A DNA stretch of 64,000 nt from Pacificispira spongiicola (lineage in GTDB: Bacteria > Pseudomonadota > Alphaproteobacteria > UBA8366 > Aestuariispiraceae). Shown here piece by piece: positions 28,163-37,234 of the stretch (position 1 is the stretch's first letter; the number at the start of each line of letters is the position of its first letter). The stretch is from positions 310,001-374,000 of the forward strand of contig NZ_JABBNT010000002.1 in the NCBI RefSeq assembly GCF_012926505.1, written 5' to 3'. Under the pieces are notes generated by a model that was given only the letters and a program-made list of their open reading frames with translations, was not told where the DNA came from and searched no databases. Made by a program: the position numbers and the translations under genes.

Positions 28163-29131
28163 ATGTTCGATAAATCACCCAGTGAAGAGACTCAGCGGAT
28201 CGGATTTCTGCTGTTGCCGAATTTCTCGATGCTCGCCTTTTCGGCGCTGCTCGACCCCTTGCGCATGGCCAATTGGCTGAGCGGCAAACCACTGTATGAA
28301 TGGGTTCTGCTATCGCGGGACGGAAATCCGGTGACCGCCGCCAACGGTGTGACGGTTTCCGTCGATCATTCGTTGGGGTCCGCGCAACGCCTGCCGACCT
28401 TGATCGTCGCCGCCAGCTACAATCACGAAAAGCTGGCGACGCCGGACATCATGGCGGTGCTGCGCCGGTGGTCCAGTTTCGGCACATCCTTGGGCGCGCT
28501 GGACAACGGAACCTTCGTCCTCGCCTCCGCCGGGCTTCTCGACGGCTATCGTGCAACCGCCCATTGGGAAGTCCTGGACAGCTATATCGAAGCTTTCCCG
28601 CGCGTCACCTTCACCCAGGACTTGTTCGTCGTGGACCGGGACCGCTTCACCGCGGCGGGCGGCACATCCGCGCTGGATATGATGTTGAGCCTACTTCGGC
28701 TGCGGCACGGCAACGAATTGGCGGCAAAGGCGGCGGATGAGTTCATCTATACCCGCATCCGCGAACCGAACGATTCGCAGCGCGCGGTCCTGAAGGATCG
28801 ATTGAGCGGCGTTCATCCGCGCTTGATCCGCGCGGTCGAATTGATGGAACAATCGCTGGAAGATACACAGCCGATGGCAGCCTTCGCCGACGCGGCGGGC
28901 GTTTCGCCCAGGGAATTGGAGCGGCAGTTCCGAAAATGGCTTAAATCGACGCCGGGGGCGTATTATCGTGGGCTGCGGCTGGACCGTGCCCGGCATTTAC
29001 TGCGCAATACGGACCTGCCGGTGATTGAGGTCGCATTCCGGTCCGGCTTCGGATCGCCCGCGCATTTCACCCGAAGCTATTCCAAACGCTTCGGCCATCC
29101 GCCCAGCGCGGAACGCCGCCCGGCACCGTAA
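28163..29131 (+). CDS. GlxA/CdhR-type AraC-family regulator
   Basis: 322 residues. The N-terminal DJ-1/PfpI-like sensor domain (about 10-180) opens with IGFLLLPNFSMLAFSALLDPLRMAN, matching the GlxA/CdhR group. The C-terminal AraC helix-turn-helix pair (about 225-320) contains AADEFIYTRIRE ahead of it, ARHLLRNTDLPVIEVAFRSGF and the final FGHPPSAERR. Regulators of this group control carnitine and glycine-betaine catabolism in pseudomonads. It faces the acyl-CoA dehydrogenase gene across a 132-bp divergent region, so it is the likely activator of that cluster. The ribosome site before ATG 28163 is poor (a C-run precedes it), so the start may be further in. Confidence 0.85.
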   Translation: MFDKSPSEETQRIGFLLLPNFSMLAFSALLDPLRMANWLSGKPLYEWVLLSRDGNPVTAANGVTVSVDHSLGSAQRLPTLIVAASYNHEKLATPDIMAVLRRWSSFGTSLGALDNGTFVLASAGLLDGYRATAHWEVLDSYIEAFPRVTFTQDLFVVDRDRFTAAGGTSALDMMLSLLRLRHGNELAAKAADEFIYTRIREPNDSQRAVLKDRLSGVHPRLIRAVELMEQSLEDTQPMAAFADAAGVSPRELERQFRKWLKSTPGAYYRGLRLDRARHLLRNTDLPVIEVAFRSGFGSPAHFTRSYSKRFGHPPSAERRPAP

Positions 29132-29158
29132 CAGCGGAAAAGAGAGCAGGAAACGCCC

Positions 29159-30589
29159 GTGACCGACACGACCTTCATTCCCGTCATCCTTTCCGGTGGG
29201 TCCGGCACGCGATTGTGGCCGCTGTCGCGAAAGGCCTATCCGAAGCAGCTTTTGCCGCTGATCGGGCCGGAATCGCTGTTACAGGCAACGGCAAGGCGTC
29301 TGGCGGGATTCGGCGGCGCGGCGGCCCCGATTGTCATCGCCAACGACGATCACCGGTTCCTCGTGCGCGAACAATTCGAACAGATCGGTATGGATGCTGC
29401 CCAGATCGTTCTGGAGCCAATGGGGCGAAACACGGCCCCGGCGGTCGCCGTCGCCTGCCTGATCGCCCTATCGCGCACACCCGATCCGGTTCTGGGAATT
29501 TTCGCATCCGACCATAAGATCGATGATCAGGCGGGTTTCCTGACCTGTCTGGCGAAGGCTGTGGACGGCGCGAAAGCCGGTCATATCGTGACATTCTCCA
29601 TTCGACCCACCCGCCCGGATACGGGGTACGGCTATATCCGCCATGGCGATCCGATTCCCGGCACTGGTGGATTGGACAAGGTCGATGCCTTTGTCGAAAA
29701 GCCGGACGCTGCAACGGCCAGCAATTACATCCTGTCCGGCGATTATGGCTGGAACAGCGGCATGTTCGTATTCCGCGCATCGGTCATGCTGGGCGAACTG
29801 GAGAGATTCTGCCCTGAGGCCGTCACCACCGCCCGTGCCGCGCTGGACAAGGCGGAGGAAGACCTGGGCTTCACAAGGCTTGCCGCCGATGCCTTCGGGA
29901 CCGCCCCCAATATCGCTATCGATGTCGCCGTCATGGAACGTACCGACAAGGCGGCGACCTTACTGACCGATTTCGGGTGGAGCGATCTGGGCGCCTGGGG
30001 TGCGATCCACGAAGCGACCGAAACGAACGGCGACGGCAACGGCATGGTCGGTCCCGTGGTTCAACGCGGCACGACGAACAGCTACCTGCATGCGGAAGAC
30101 GGGCGTCTGCTCGCCGTGATCGGGCTAGACAACATGGTCGTGGTTTCCACGGCCGACGCCGTCCTCGTCGCCCCTATGGATCGGGCTGGCGATGTGAAGG
30201 ACCTTGTCGCTGACCTGTCGAAAAGTGGCCGGTCGGAGGCCGACACCCATCGTCGTGTTGCCCGTCCCTGGGGAACCTATGAAGATATCGACCGGGAAGA
30301 CGGCTTTCGGGTGAAACGCATCGTCGTCAAACCGGGCGGGCGACTGTCGATGCAGCGTCACCGGCAGCGGTCGGAACATTGGGTCGTCGTGCGGGGCGAG
30401 GCACATATCACCATCGACGACTCGCTGCAGGTCCTGACCCGTAACCAGAGCACCTATGTCCCGATCGGGTCGACGCACCGGCTGGAAAACCGGGGCGACG
30501 AGCCGCTGCACCTGATTGAGGTACAGGTCGGCGACTATGTCGAAGAGGACGATATCGAACGGCTGGACGACGTCTACGGGCGGAACTGA
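29159..30589 (+). CDS. manC: Mannose-1-phosphate guanylyltransferase / mannose-6-phosphate isomerase
   Basis: 476 residues of the bifunctional type II PMI-GMP enzyme (ManC/AlgA/CpsB). The N-terminal nucleotidyltransferase has the signature GGSGTRLWPLSRKAYPKQ and FVEKPD. The C-terminal cupin isomerase region starts at RPWGTYEDIDR and carries the metal-binding SMQRHRQRSEHWVVV. It makes GDP-mannose for polysaccharide. Start is GTG 29159 after GAGAGCAGGAAA, 27 bp after the regulator stop. No polysaccharide cluster is adjacent. Convergent with the following SDR gene, stops abutting. Confidence 0.92.
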   Translation: MTDTTFIPVILSGGSGTRLWPLSRKAYPKQLLPLIGPESLLQATARRLAGFGGAAAPIVIANDDHRFLVREQFEQIGMDAAQIVLEPMGRNTAPAVAVACLIALSRTPDPVLGIFASDHKIDDQAGFLTCLAKAVDGAKAGHIVTFSIRPTRPDTGYGYIRHGDPIPGTGGLDKVDAFVEKPDAATASNYILSGDYGWNSGMFVFRASVMLGELERFCPEAVTTARAALDKAEEDLGFTRLAADAFGTAPNIAIDVAVMERTDKAATLLTDFGWSDLGAWGAIHEATETNGDGNGMVGPVVQRGTTNSYLHAEDGRLLAVIGLDNMVVVSTADAVLVAPMDRAGDVKDLVADLSKSGRSEADTHRRVARPWGTYEDIDREDGFRVKRIVVKPGGRLSMQRHRQRSEHWVVVRGEAHITIDDSLQVLTRNQSTYVPIGSTHRLENRGDEPLHLIEVQVGDYVEEDDIERLDDVYGRN

Positions 30590-31372
30590 TCAGCCCCAAT
30601 GGGTCGTGCCGTTGCAGACGCTGACGCTCTGCGCGGTGATATGCCGCCCCCGGTCGGATGACAGGAACACCACCATATCCGCCACAGCTTCCGGCGGCAG
30701 GATTTCGCCCAGCATCGACCCCGCCCGCATCTGATCGGTCGCGATATCCGCATCGACCTGCGTTTCCGCCGCATATTGCGTCCGCCAGCGATCCGCCATC
30801 GGGGTATCGACCCATCCCGGCGCGACACAGTTCACGCGGATGCCCAGCGGCGCCAATTCGACGGCAAGACAGCGCGCCAATCCTCTCACGGCATGTTTCG
30901 AGGCATTATAGGCGGTGTGATCGGCGGCGGCGTCCTTATCGCTGGTGGAACTGATAAACAGGACGGATCGCTCGCGGCTTCCCTCCCCCTCCATCATGGG
31001 CAGGCAGGCTTGCGTCAGCAGGAAGGGGGCTTTCGTATTCACCGCGAAGGTGCGGTCCCAATCCGCCTCCGTAACCTTACCGATGGGCGCGGTTTCATAG
31101 ATACCGGCATTGTTGATCAGAATATCGAGACCGCCCAGCCGCGCCTTCGTCATTTCCGCGATCCGTGTCGCCGATTCCGCCTGCCCCAGATCTCCGAAGA
31201 CCGGAACGCAGCCGGCGCCCATCGCTTCCGCGACGGCAACGGACTTTTCTTCCGTTCGGGCGTGGACCGCGACACTCGCCCCTTCGGCCAGGAATGCCGC
31301 CGTTATCGCCCTGCCGATTCCACCCGACGCACCGGTCACCAGCACGCGCCGTCCATTCAAACCCGTATCCAT
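30590..31372 (-). CDS. Short-chain dehydrogenase/reductase
   Basis: 260 residues from ATG 31372. A classical SDR: TGASGGIG nucleotide motif, NNAGIYE, catalytic Ser in FISSTSD, Tyr-Lys in YNASK, and CVAPGWVDTPM. The sequence after strand 2 (AVHARTEEKS) carries an Arg in place of an acidic residue, favouring NADPH. An upstream extension to 31417 is open but has no better ribosome site. Substrate unknown. Divergent from the binding-protein gene at 31505. Confidence 0.8.
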   Translation of the reverse strand: MDTGLNGRRVLVTGASGGIGRAITAAFLAEGASVAVHARTEEKSVAVAEAMGAGCVPVFGDLGQAESATRIAEMTKARLGGLDILINNAGIYETAPIGKVTEADWDRTFAVNTKAPFLLTQACLPMMEGEGSRERSVLFISSTSDKDAAADHTAYNASKHAVRGLARCLAVELAPLGIRVNCVAPGWVDTPMADRWRTQYAAETQVDADIATDQMRAGSMLGEILPPEAVADMVVFLSSDRGRHITAQSVSVCNGTTHWG

Positions 31373-31504
31373 AGAATTCGTTACCTTCCCACTCGCAGGA
31401 CCTGAAAATGCACGCATTTCGCGTTACTTACCGCGATTATCCTAGTCAGTCCTCACGCCGTGACATTATCGTTTTCGGACAAAATGATTAAGGATGGGGA
31501 CAAC

Positions 31505-33055
31505 GTGACTGACAATGGCTTGCGGCCGTCCCGTCGCGGCGCTCTCGGCATTTGGGTTGCCGCCATGGCATTGCCGCTAACCGGAGCCTACGCCGCCGAC
31601 ACCAAACCACGATCCGGCGGCCATTTCACGGTCGCAACCGGCCACGGCAGCACAGCGGACAGCCTGGATCCTGCCCATTGGGACAATCAATTCACCAATC
31701 TTTTGGGGCACGCCTTGCATGGCCGCCTGACCGAGATTCTGCCAGACGGCGGCGTGCGCGGCGAAATCGCCGAAGAATGGGACGCTTCCGCCGACGGCAA
31801 GACATGGCGATTCAAACTGCGCCCCGGTATTCGTTTCCATGACGGGCGTCCTGTGACCGGCGACGACCTCTACGCCTCCATCGCCTATCATGGTCTGCAG
31901 GAAACATCGTCCGCCGTGCAGCCGATCGCCGACCAAATCGCGTCCATGACGGCCCATGCGGATGGATTGACCCTTGTCCTGAAACAGGCGAACCGCGACC
32001 TGCCGTATCTTCTGGCCGACGGTCATTTCGTCATCCTGCCGTCGACGGACGGAAAGCCTGAAACGCTATCGGGGATCGGTTGCGGTCCCTATCGGCTGTC
32101 CGGGTTCGAGCCGGGTGTCCGGGCGGACCTGACCCGTCATGATGATTTCTGGGCGACGGACCGCGCTTTTTTCGACGGCGCGACCATTCTGGCCGTTCAC
32201 GACGTTACCGCAAGGCAGGCTTCGTTGTTGAGCGGCGAAGTGGACGCCATCGACCGGGTCGGCCTGGATACCGTCCATTTGCTGAACCAACGCGACGACA
32301 TCGCGGTGATGGAGGTCACGGGGACACAGCACTACACCTTCCCCATGCGTTGCGACGCGCCGCCTTTCGACAATAACGACGTGCGCCTGGCCCTGAAGCT
32401 GTCTCTCGACCGCGCCGCGTTGCTGGACGTCGTATTGAACGGATGCGGCGGCATAGCGAACGACAGCCCGATCACACCTGCGAACCGGTATTTCAATTCG
32501 ACCATGCCGCGGAATTCCTACGACCCGGACAAGGCGCGTTTTCATTTGAAGAAGGCCGGTCTGTCTGACCTTAAAGTATCGCTACATGCCGCCGACGCGG
32601 CCTTTCCCGGTGCGATCGGCGCGGCGCAATTGTATCGCGAACATGCGAAAGCGTCCGGCATCGACATCACGGTCGTGCGCGAACCCGATGACGGATACTG
32701 GACATCCGTCTGGACGAAGAAACCCTGGACCGCCTGTTATTGGAGCGGCAGGCCGACCGAAGACGCGATGCTGTCCGCCGTCTATGCCGGTGACGCGCCC
32801 TGGAACGATACGGCTTGGACGAACCCGGAATTCGACCGGATACTGATGGCCGCGCGTGCCGAAGCGGATGAAGGCACGCGGGCGGATATGTACGGCACGC
32901 TGCAGGACATGCTCCGGCGGGAGGGCGGTACGGTCATCCCGCTCTACGCCAATTATGTAGATGCGCGGCGCGGCACGATCGGCGTTCCCGAGAAACTCGC
33001 CGCCAACTGGTCGCTGGACGGCAGCCGCTGCATCGAACGTTGGTGGCGTGTCTGA
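31505..33055 (+). CDS. Orphan peptide/nickel-family substrate-binding protein
   Basis: 516 residues from GTG 31505 (GGGGA upstream), family SBP_bac_5. The N-terminus has a twin-arginine-like signal, RPSRRGALGIW, followed by a hydrophobic stretch ending GAYA before ADTKP. The domain follows the family pattern: DSLDPAHWDNQ, RGEIAEEWDASADGKTWRFKLRPGIRFHDG, and late NPEFDRILMAARAE. No permease or ATPase genes are near, so it either pairs with a transporter elsewhere or acts as a sensor. An in-frame ATG at 31460 would put 15 extra residues before the signal. Its stop abuts the stop of convergent davB; supplying that pathway is a guess. Confidence 0.82.
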   Translation: MTDNGLRPSRRGALGIWVAAMALPLTGAYAADTKPRSGGHFTVATGHGSTADSLDPAHWDNQFTNLLGHALHGRLTEILPDGGVRGEIAEEWDASADGKTWRFKLRPGIRFHDGRPVTGDDLYASIAYHGLQETSSAVQPIADQIASMTAHADGLTLVLKQANRDLPYLLADGHFVILPSTDGKPETLSGIGCGPYRLSGFEPGVRADLTRHDDFWATDRAFFDGATILAVHDVTARQASLLSGEVDAIDRVGLDTVHLLNQRDDIAVMEVTGTQHYTFPMRCDAPPFDNNDVRLALKLSLDRAALLDVVLNGCGGIANDSPITPANRYFNSTMPRNSYDPDKARFHLKKAGLSDLKVSLHAADAAFPGAIGAAQLYREHAKASGIDITVVREPDDGYWTSVWTKKPWTACYWSGRPTEDAMLSAVYAGDAPWNDTAWTNPEFDRILMAARAEADEGTRADMYGTLQDMLRREGGTVIPLYANYVDARRGTIGVPEKLAANWSLDGSRCIERWWRV

Positions 33056-34711
33056 TCAGTCCGGTAGGGCGACCGGCCCCCATTCCGGATAAGCGTCGCC
33101 CGGTCCGGGGTTGTCGGCATGACTGCGCCCACCCAGATGGGTCATGACGCCCCAGACGGCGTTCAATGCCGTCTGCACCGCGCCTTCGGCCCAGGCCGGG
33201 GTCCAACTGATATCGTCACCCGCCAGGAAGATGCCCCGTTCGGACGGCGGCAGATTTTCCTGCATGAAATGGCCGTACATTCGGTGGTTATAGCGATAGT
33301 GGCCGGGCAAGGCGCCCTTGAACGCACCCAGGAAATTTGGGTCGTCCTCCCAACTGACGGTAATCGGATCGCCCAATACATGCCCCGCAATATCCAGGCC
33401 CGGATAAATCTTTTCCAAGGCCGACAGCGCCAGTTCCACGCGCCGTTCGACCGGCAGAGGCAGCATCTTCAACGCATCCGACATCCAGGAATAGGTCAGG
33501 CAGATCACGCCGGGCCTGTCCGGTCCGTTGTCGAACAGATAGGTCCCGCGCGTCAGCCGGTCCGTCAGCGTCATCGACATGGCATCGCGGCCCGTTCGAG
33601 GGTCCACATCCTTCCAGAACGGCCGGTCGACCATGACGAAGGTTTTCGAGGACTGCATGTAGCGGGTGCGGTCCAGCGCCATCCAGAGCTTCTGACTGAA
33701 CAGACTTTCCTCGGTATCGATCGCGGTGGTCAGAAGCCAGCTTTGGCAGGTGGCGATAACCGCGTCGAAAACATCCTCCCGCCCCCATCGGTCGCGGACG
33801 GCAACCTTTCCGTCAGGCAGTCGCCGGATGGCCGATGCCCCGGGGCGTAGCGCACCGCCGTTCAGGCTTTGCAGGCTGGTCCCTTTCGGCCAATGCACCA
33901 TCCGATCCGGCGCGCGTCGCCACAGCCCTTGCGGCAGCCGTTCCACGCCGCCGACGAAAAAACGCTGACGGTCGTCGCATTCGGTGACGTTGACGCGCAA
34001 GATTTCCAACATGGAATTCGGGAAATCGGAATCCCATCCGCCGGTACCGAATCCGACCTGCCCAAAGACTTCCCGGTGTCGGAAGCTCAAGCGTTGAAAC
34101 GCGGGGGACGAGGTGACGAAATCGTAGAATGTCCGTTCATCCCAGGCCTGCACGATGGGGTTCCAGATTTCCTTGATCCGCGCCTTGTCGCGGGTGCGGA
34201 TCGCCTGCTTCAAGGCGGAATAGTTCGCCCCGCTTTCCAAGGCCTCGTCATAGGCTTTGGCAACTTCCTGAAACACGGATGGCAGGTCGCCCAACGACTT
34301 GGCGTAAAAGGTCTCGCCTTCCAGGTCGATCACGGTGGATCCCGCAGCTTCCGTCAGCGGATTCGGGAAAGGCTTCGTTTCCAGCCCCAGCAAATCCGCA
34401 TAATGATAGAAGCCGGTCCCGGAGACCGGAAAGCGCATACCACCCAATTCCGCGACGACATCGTCCGCGCCTTCGAAAGGTTGAGACCGCAACCGTCCGC
34501 CCAATTGGCCGCTTTCGAACAGGATCGGACGCAGGCCCAGCTTCATCAGCTCGTAAGCGGCAACGAGACCCGAGAGCCCCGCCCCGATCACCGCGACGGA
34601 CGCGCCGTGGCTGTCCGTCGGGATCGCGCCCAATCCGGACGGATGGCGTATCCAATCGTCATGCGCGAAGGGGAAATCCGGCCCGAATTGGGTAACGGGA
34701 CGTTCGGTCAT
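33056..34711 (-). CDS. davB: L-lysine 2-monooxygenase (DavB-like flavoenzyme)
   Basis: 551 residues; very close to Pseudomonas putida DavB as I remember it. Matching segments are FGPDFPFAHDDWIRHP, VIGAGLSGLVAAYELMKLGL (FAD site), ELGGMRFPVS, QVGFGTGGWDSDFPNSMLEI, TYLFDNG and PGHYRYNHRMYGHFM. The C-terminal FAD segment is IFLAGDDISWTPAWAEGAVQ. DavB oxidatively decarboxylates L-lysine to 5-aminovaleramide. Homologues acting on Trp, Phe or Arg exist but diverge more. Last gene of a four-gene minus-strand operon, 13 bp after davA. The downstream davT/davD genes are not in the window. Confidence 0.9.
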   Translation of the reverse strand: MTERPVTQFGPDFPFAHDDWIRHPSGLGAIPTDSHGASVAVIGAGLSGLVAAYELMKLGLRPILFESGQLGGRLRSQPFEGADDVVAELGGMRFPVSGTGFYHYADLLGLETKPFPNPLTEAAGSTVIDLEGETFYAKSLGDLPSVFQEVAKAYDEALESGANYSALKQAIRTRDKARIKEIWNPIVQAWDERTFYDFVTSSPAFQRLSFRHREVFGQVGFGTGGWDSDFPNSMLEILRVNVTECDDRQRFFVGGVERLPQGLWRRAPDRMVHWPKGTSLQSLNGGALRPGASAIRRLPDGKVAVRDRWGREDVFDAVIATCQSWLLTTAIDTEESLFSQKLWMALDRTRYMQSSKTFVMVDRPFWKDVDPRTGRDAMSMTLTDRLTRGTYLFDNGPDRPGVICLTYSWMSDALKMLPLPVERRVELALSALEKIYPGLDIAGHVLGDPITVSWEDDPNFLGAFKGALPGHYRYNHRMYGHFMQENLPPSERGIFLAGDDISWTPAWAEGAVQTALNAVWGVMTHLGGRSHADNPGPGDAYPEWGPVALPD

Positions 34712-34724
34712 GTCTGGAACCCGA

Positions 34725-35492
34725 TCAGTAAAGGTCTGTCCGTCGATCGGGGAGATGGGTCAGTACCCGCCGCGTCTCGACGATCGCATCGTGCGAAATC
34801 TCGCCGATCAGCAGACATTCTTCAAGCGCCGCCCGCGCGACATCTTCGCCGTTCGGTCCGGACAGGCAGGACAGGCCGCAATAGACGAATTGCGCCTCCG
34901 GCCCGATATAATTGGCATAGGCGACATAGACCGCGTTCTCCTCCGCCCGTGCCGGGACGAGGCGCATCGGGACGGATCGAAAGGGTTCCATATTCGCAGT
35001 CGGCACCAGGATCGCCTCCGCCCCCTTCTCCGCCGCATCGCGGGCGAATTCCGGAAATTCGATGTCATAGCAGATGCCCAGCGACAGCAGGAACCCACCA
35101 AGTTCAACCACGTCGGAGAGGGCCGGCCCGGCACTGAACTGCGACCGGTCGACATCGCCGAACAGATGCGTTTTGCGATAGCGCAACCTGATTTCACCTT
35201 CCGCGTCGATCAGCCAGGCGGCGTTGTAGATATGCTCGCCATCGCGTTCCGGCAGACCGACGACCAGCGCGAGACCATGCTTCCGGGCTATTTCCGTCAG
35301 GGCCGTCGGGTGGATCGCCGCCGCCGCCTCGCGCACGGCCGCCGCCCCGATCGCATATCCGGACATGAACATTTCCGGCGTGATCAGGATATCCGCATCC
35401 TGTGCCTTGGCCTCTGCCGCCCAATGGTCCAAGGCCGCAAACCCCTGATCCACGCCCGTCACCGGATATGTTTGAAGAAGCGCCAGTCGCAT
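34725..35492 (-). CDS. davA: 5-aminovaleramidase (DavA-like nitrilase-fold amidase)
   Basis: 255 residues of the nitrilase superfamily with the complete Glu-Lys-Cys triad: Glu in TPEMFMSGY, Lys in YRKTHLFG and Cys in GICYDIEFPE. The flanking sequences (PTANMEPFRS, YVAYANYIGPE, YCGLS) follow P. putida DavA. It hydrolyses 5-aminovaleramide to 5-aminovalerate and ammonia. Adjacent to davB as in pseudomonads, but here davA precedes davB. Start is ATG 35492, 7 bp after the sulfotransferase stop, so co-translation is likely. Confidence 0.88.
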   Translation of the reverse strand: MRLALLQTYPVTGVDQGFAALDHWAAEAKAQDADILITPEMFMSGYAIGAAAVREAAAAIHPTALTEIARKHGLALVVGLPERDGEHIYNAAWLIDAEGEIRLRYRKTHLFGDVDRSQFSAGPALSDVVELGGFLLSLGICYDIEFPEFARDAAEKGAEAILVPTANMEPFRSVPMRLVPARAEENAVYVAYANYIGPEAQFVYCGLSCLSGPNGEDVARAALEECLLIGEISHDAIVETRRVLTHLPDRRTDLY

Positions 35493-35499
35493 TGCCTAT

Positions 35500-36237
35500 C
35501 TACTCCACCGTCAATTTGTACCGCGCCATATGATCGTAGGCCGGACGGCACGCCGCCGCCACCGCCGCCAGATCGGGCGCCAGATCGATTTCCTTGGGGG
35601 TATAGGGTTGGAATCCCGTCGATGCCTCCACGGCGTGATACCAGACCGCCGCCCAGATGCCGTCACTGTCGCGCCGCCCCGTCGGCCAGGACAGCATCGC
35701 CGTATCGAACGAAATGCCAATCGCCGCGCAGAGGGCTGACAACACGCCGCGCGGATCGCGCAGCACATCCGCCGCGTCGATCACCGGCGGTACACGGCCC
35801 GTCCGGTCGCGAATGCGTTCGAACAGTTCAACCTGACGGTCGAAGCCGAAATCCGACGCGACGGGCCGGGCGCGCTTCTTCGCGTAGGACGCGACCATTT
35901 CTTCCGGCTTTCGGATCAGGAAACAATTCACCATTCCGTCCGTCCAATCCAACAGATCGTCGGGCAACATATGGTGGCTCATGTGCTTTTGATACCAGAC
36001 CGGCGCGCCACCCGGCACGGGACCGTTCAGCGCCTGCGCGACGGAGGCAAAATCGCTGTCCATATCGGCAATGATTTCCGCCGCCATCGGATGATCGATG
36101 CCGGTCCGCTTCAAATAACAGCCGTAGAACGGTTCGTCGCTGACGGTACAGTCCGGACGGTTTTCGAAACTGCGCATCATGGCGGTCGAGATATTGCGCG
36201 GTCCCGACCACATTGCGATCCGGGTTGCCCGTGTCAT
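35500..36237 (-). CDS. Sulfotransferase-like protein
   Basis: 245 residues. The N-terminal WSGPRNISTAMMRSF matches the 5'-phosphosulfate-binding loop of PAPS-dependent sulfotransferases. FLIRKPEEMVASYAKK fits the 3'-phosphate-binding segment. The start ATG at 36237 overlaps the aminotransferase TGA (ATGA), so the two are translationally coupled; an in-frame start at 36261 is less likely. Alphaproteobacteria often pair this protein type with a class IV aminotransferase, and its activity is generally unknown. The link to lysine catabolism seen here is contextual. It may instead be a phosphotransferase-like P-loop enzyme. Confidence 0.75.
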   Translation of the reverse strand: MTRATRIAMWSGPRNISTAMMRSFENRPDCTVSDEPFYGCYLKRTGIDHPMAAEIIADMDSDFASVAQALNGPVPGGAPVWYQKHMSHHMLPDDLLDWTDGMVNCFLIRKPEEMVASYAKKRARPVASDFGFDRQVELFERIRDRTGRVPPVIDAADVLRDPRGVLSALCAAIGISFDTAMLSWPTGRRDSDGIWAAVWYHAVEASTGFQPYTPKEIDLAPDLAAVAAACRPAYDHMARYKLTVE

Positions 36238-37163
36238 ACGGCGATTTCCGACGGCGGACATTCCCGCGCGATCAGGTCATAGTATCCTTGGCGCAATTTC
36301 TTGGTGATCGGCCCCAGACCGCCAATGCCGATGGTCCTGCCGTCCACGTCCCGGACCGGGATCAGACCGGCGAATGTACCGGTTACGAAGGCTTCGTCCG
36401 CCGAATAGACCTTGGTCAGCGGAAATGTCGTTTCCCGCGCCGGGATGCCCATTTCGGCGGCGACCCGCAAGACATTGCCGCGCGTAATGCCCGCCAGACA
36501 ATAGAGACCGGAGGATGTCAGCACCTCGCCCTTCCTGACGATAAAGAAATGCGTGGAGTTGCAGGTTGCGACAAAGCCCTGCGGGTCCAGCATCAAGGCC
36601 TCGTCCGCCCCCGCCTTTTCCGCCTGGATACAGGCCGAAATGCAGTTCAGCTTGCTAAGAGAGTTCCACCCCGGATCCTGCACATCCGGCGCGCCGCGAT
36701 GCACATGCACCGTATGCAGCCGCAACCCGGTGTCCAGCACCGCCGTATTCGGTTGCTTCCATTCCGGGATGATGACGACCGTCGCCTTGCCGATATTGGC
36801 GCGCGGGCTCTGATACGGGGTCGTCTTCAGGCCGCGCGTAACCACCAGCCGGATATGCACGCCGCTGTCCATATCGTTGGCACGGCAGGTCTGCAGGATC
36901 GTTTCGTGCAATTCGTCCGGCGTCATGCCCACGTCCAGGTCGATCGCCTTCGCGCCTTCATACAGGCGTTCCAGATGCCGGTCGATGAAGGCCAGCTTGC
37001 CGTTGTGAAGGCGTATCCCTTCCCAGACGCCGTCACCCAGCAGAAAGCCGGAATCGAACACGGAAACGACCGCTTCGGGCCGCGGCAGGATGCGTCCGTT
37101 CACATAAATTTTGACCGTCGCATTCTTCGGATTCTCACCGTGTGCGTGACTGCCTGTGTCCAT
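36234..37163 (-). CDS. Class IV (branched-chain/D-amino acid type) aminotransferase
   Basis: 309 residues of PLP fold type IV. It opens with VKIYVNGRILPRPEAVVSVFDSGFLLGDGVWEG. The PLP Lys lies in SKLNCISACIQAEKAGADEALMLD (read as SKLNCISAC then QAEKAGADEA). GLYCLAGITRG and FVTGTFAGLIPV complete the cofactor phosphate site. It transfers amino groups between branched-chain or D-amino acids and 2-oxo acids; specificity is not assigned. The ATG at 37163 has AAGGTGGA upstream; a GTG at 37172 is in frame. First gene of the aminotransferase-sulfotransferase-davA-davB operon. It faces the DadA-like gene across 71 bp, which must hold both promoters. Confidence 0.85.
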   Translation of the reverse strand: MDTGSHAHGENPKNATVKIYVNGRILPRPEAVVSVFDSGFLLGDGVWEGIRLHNGKLAFIDRHLERLYEGAKAIDLDVGMTPDELHETILQTCRANDMDSGVHIRLVVTRGLKTTPYQSPRANIGKATVVIIPEWKQPNTAVLDTGLRLHTVHVHRGAPDVQDPGWNSLSKLNCISACIQAEKAGADEALMLDPQGFVATCNSTHFFIVRKGEVLTSSGLYCLAGITRGNVLRVAAEMGIPARETTFPLTKVYSADEAFVTGTFAGLIPVRDVDGRTIGIGGLGPITKKLRQGYYDLIARECPPSEIAV

Positions 37164-37234
37164 TACTTCCACCTTGTGCCGCGGACTTTCTCTGCTACCG
37201 TCCCGACCTTACACGAGCGAACCCGGACGGCAAT

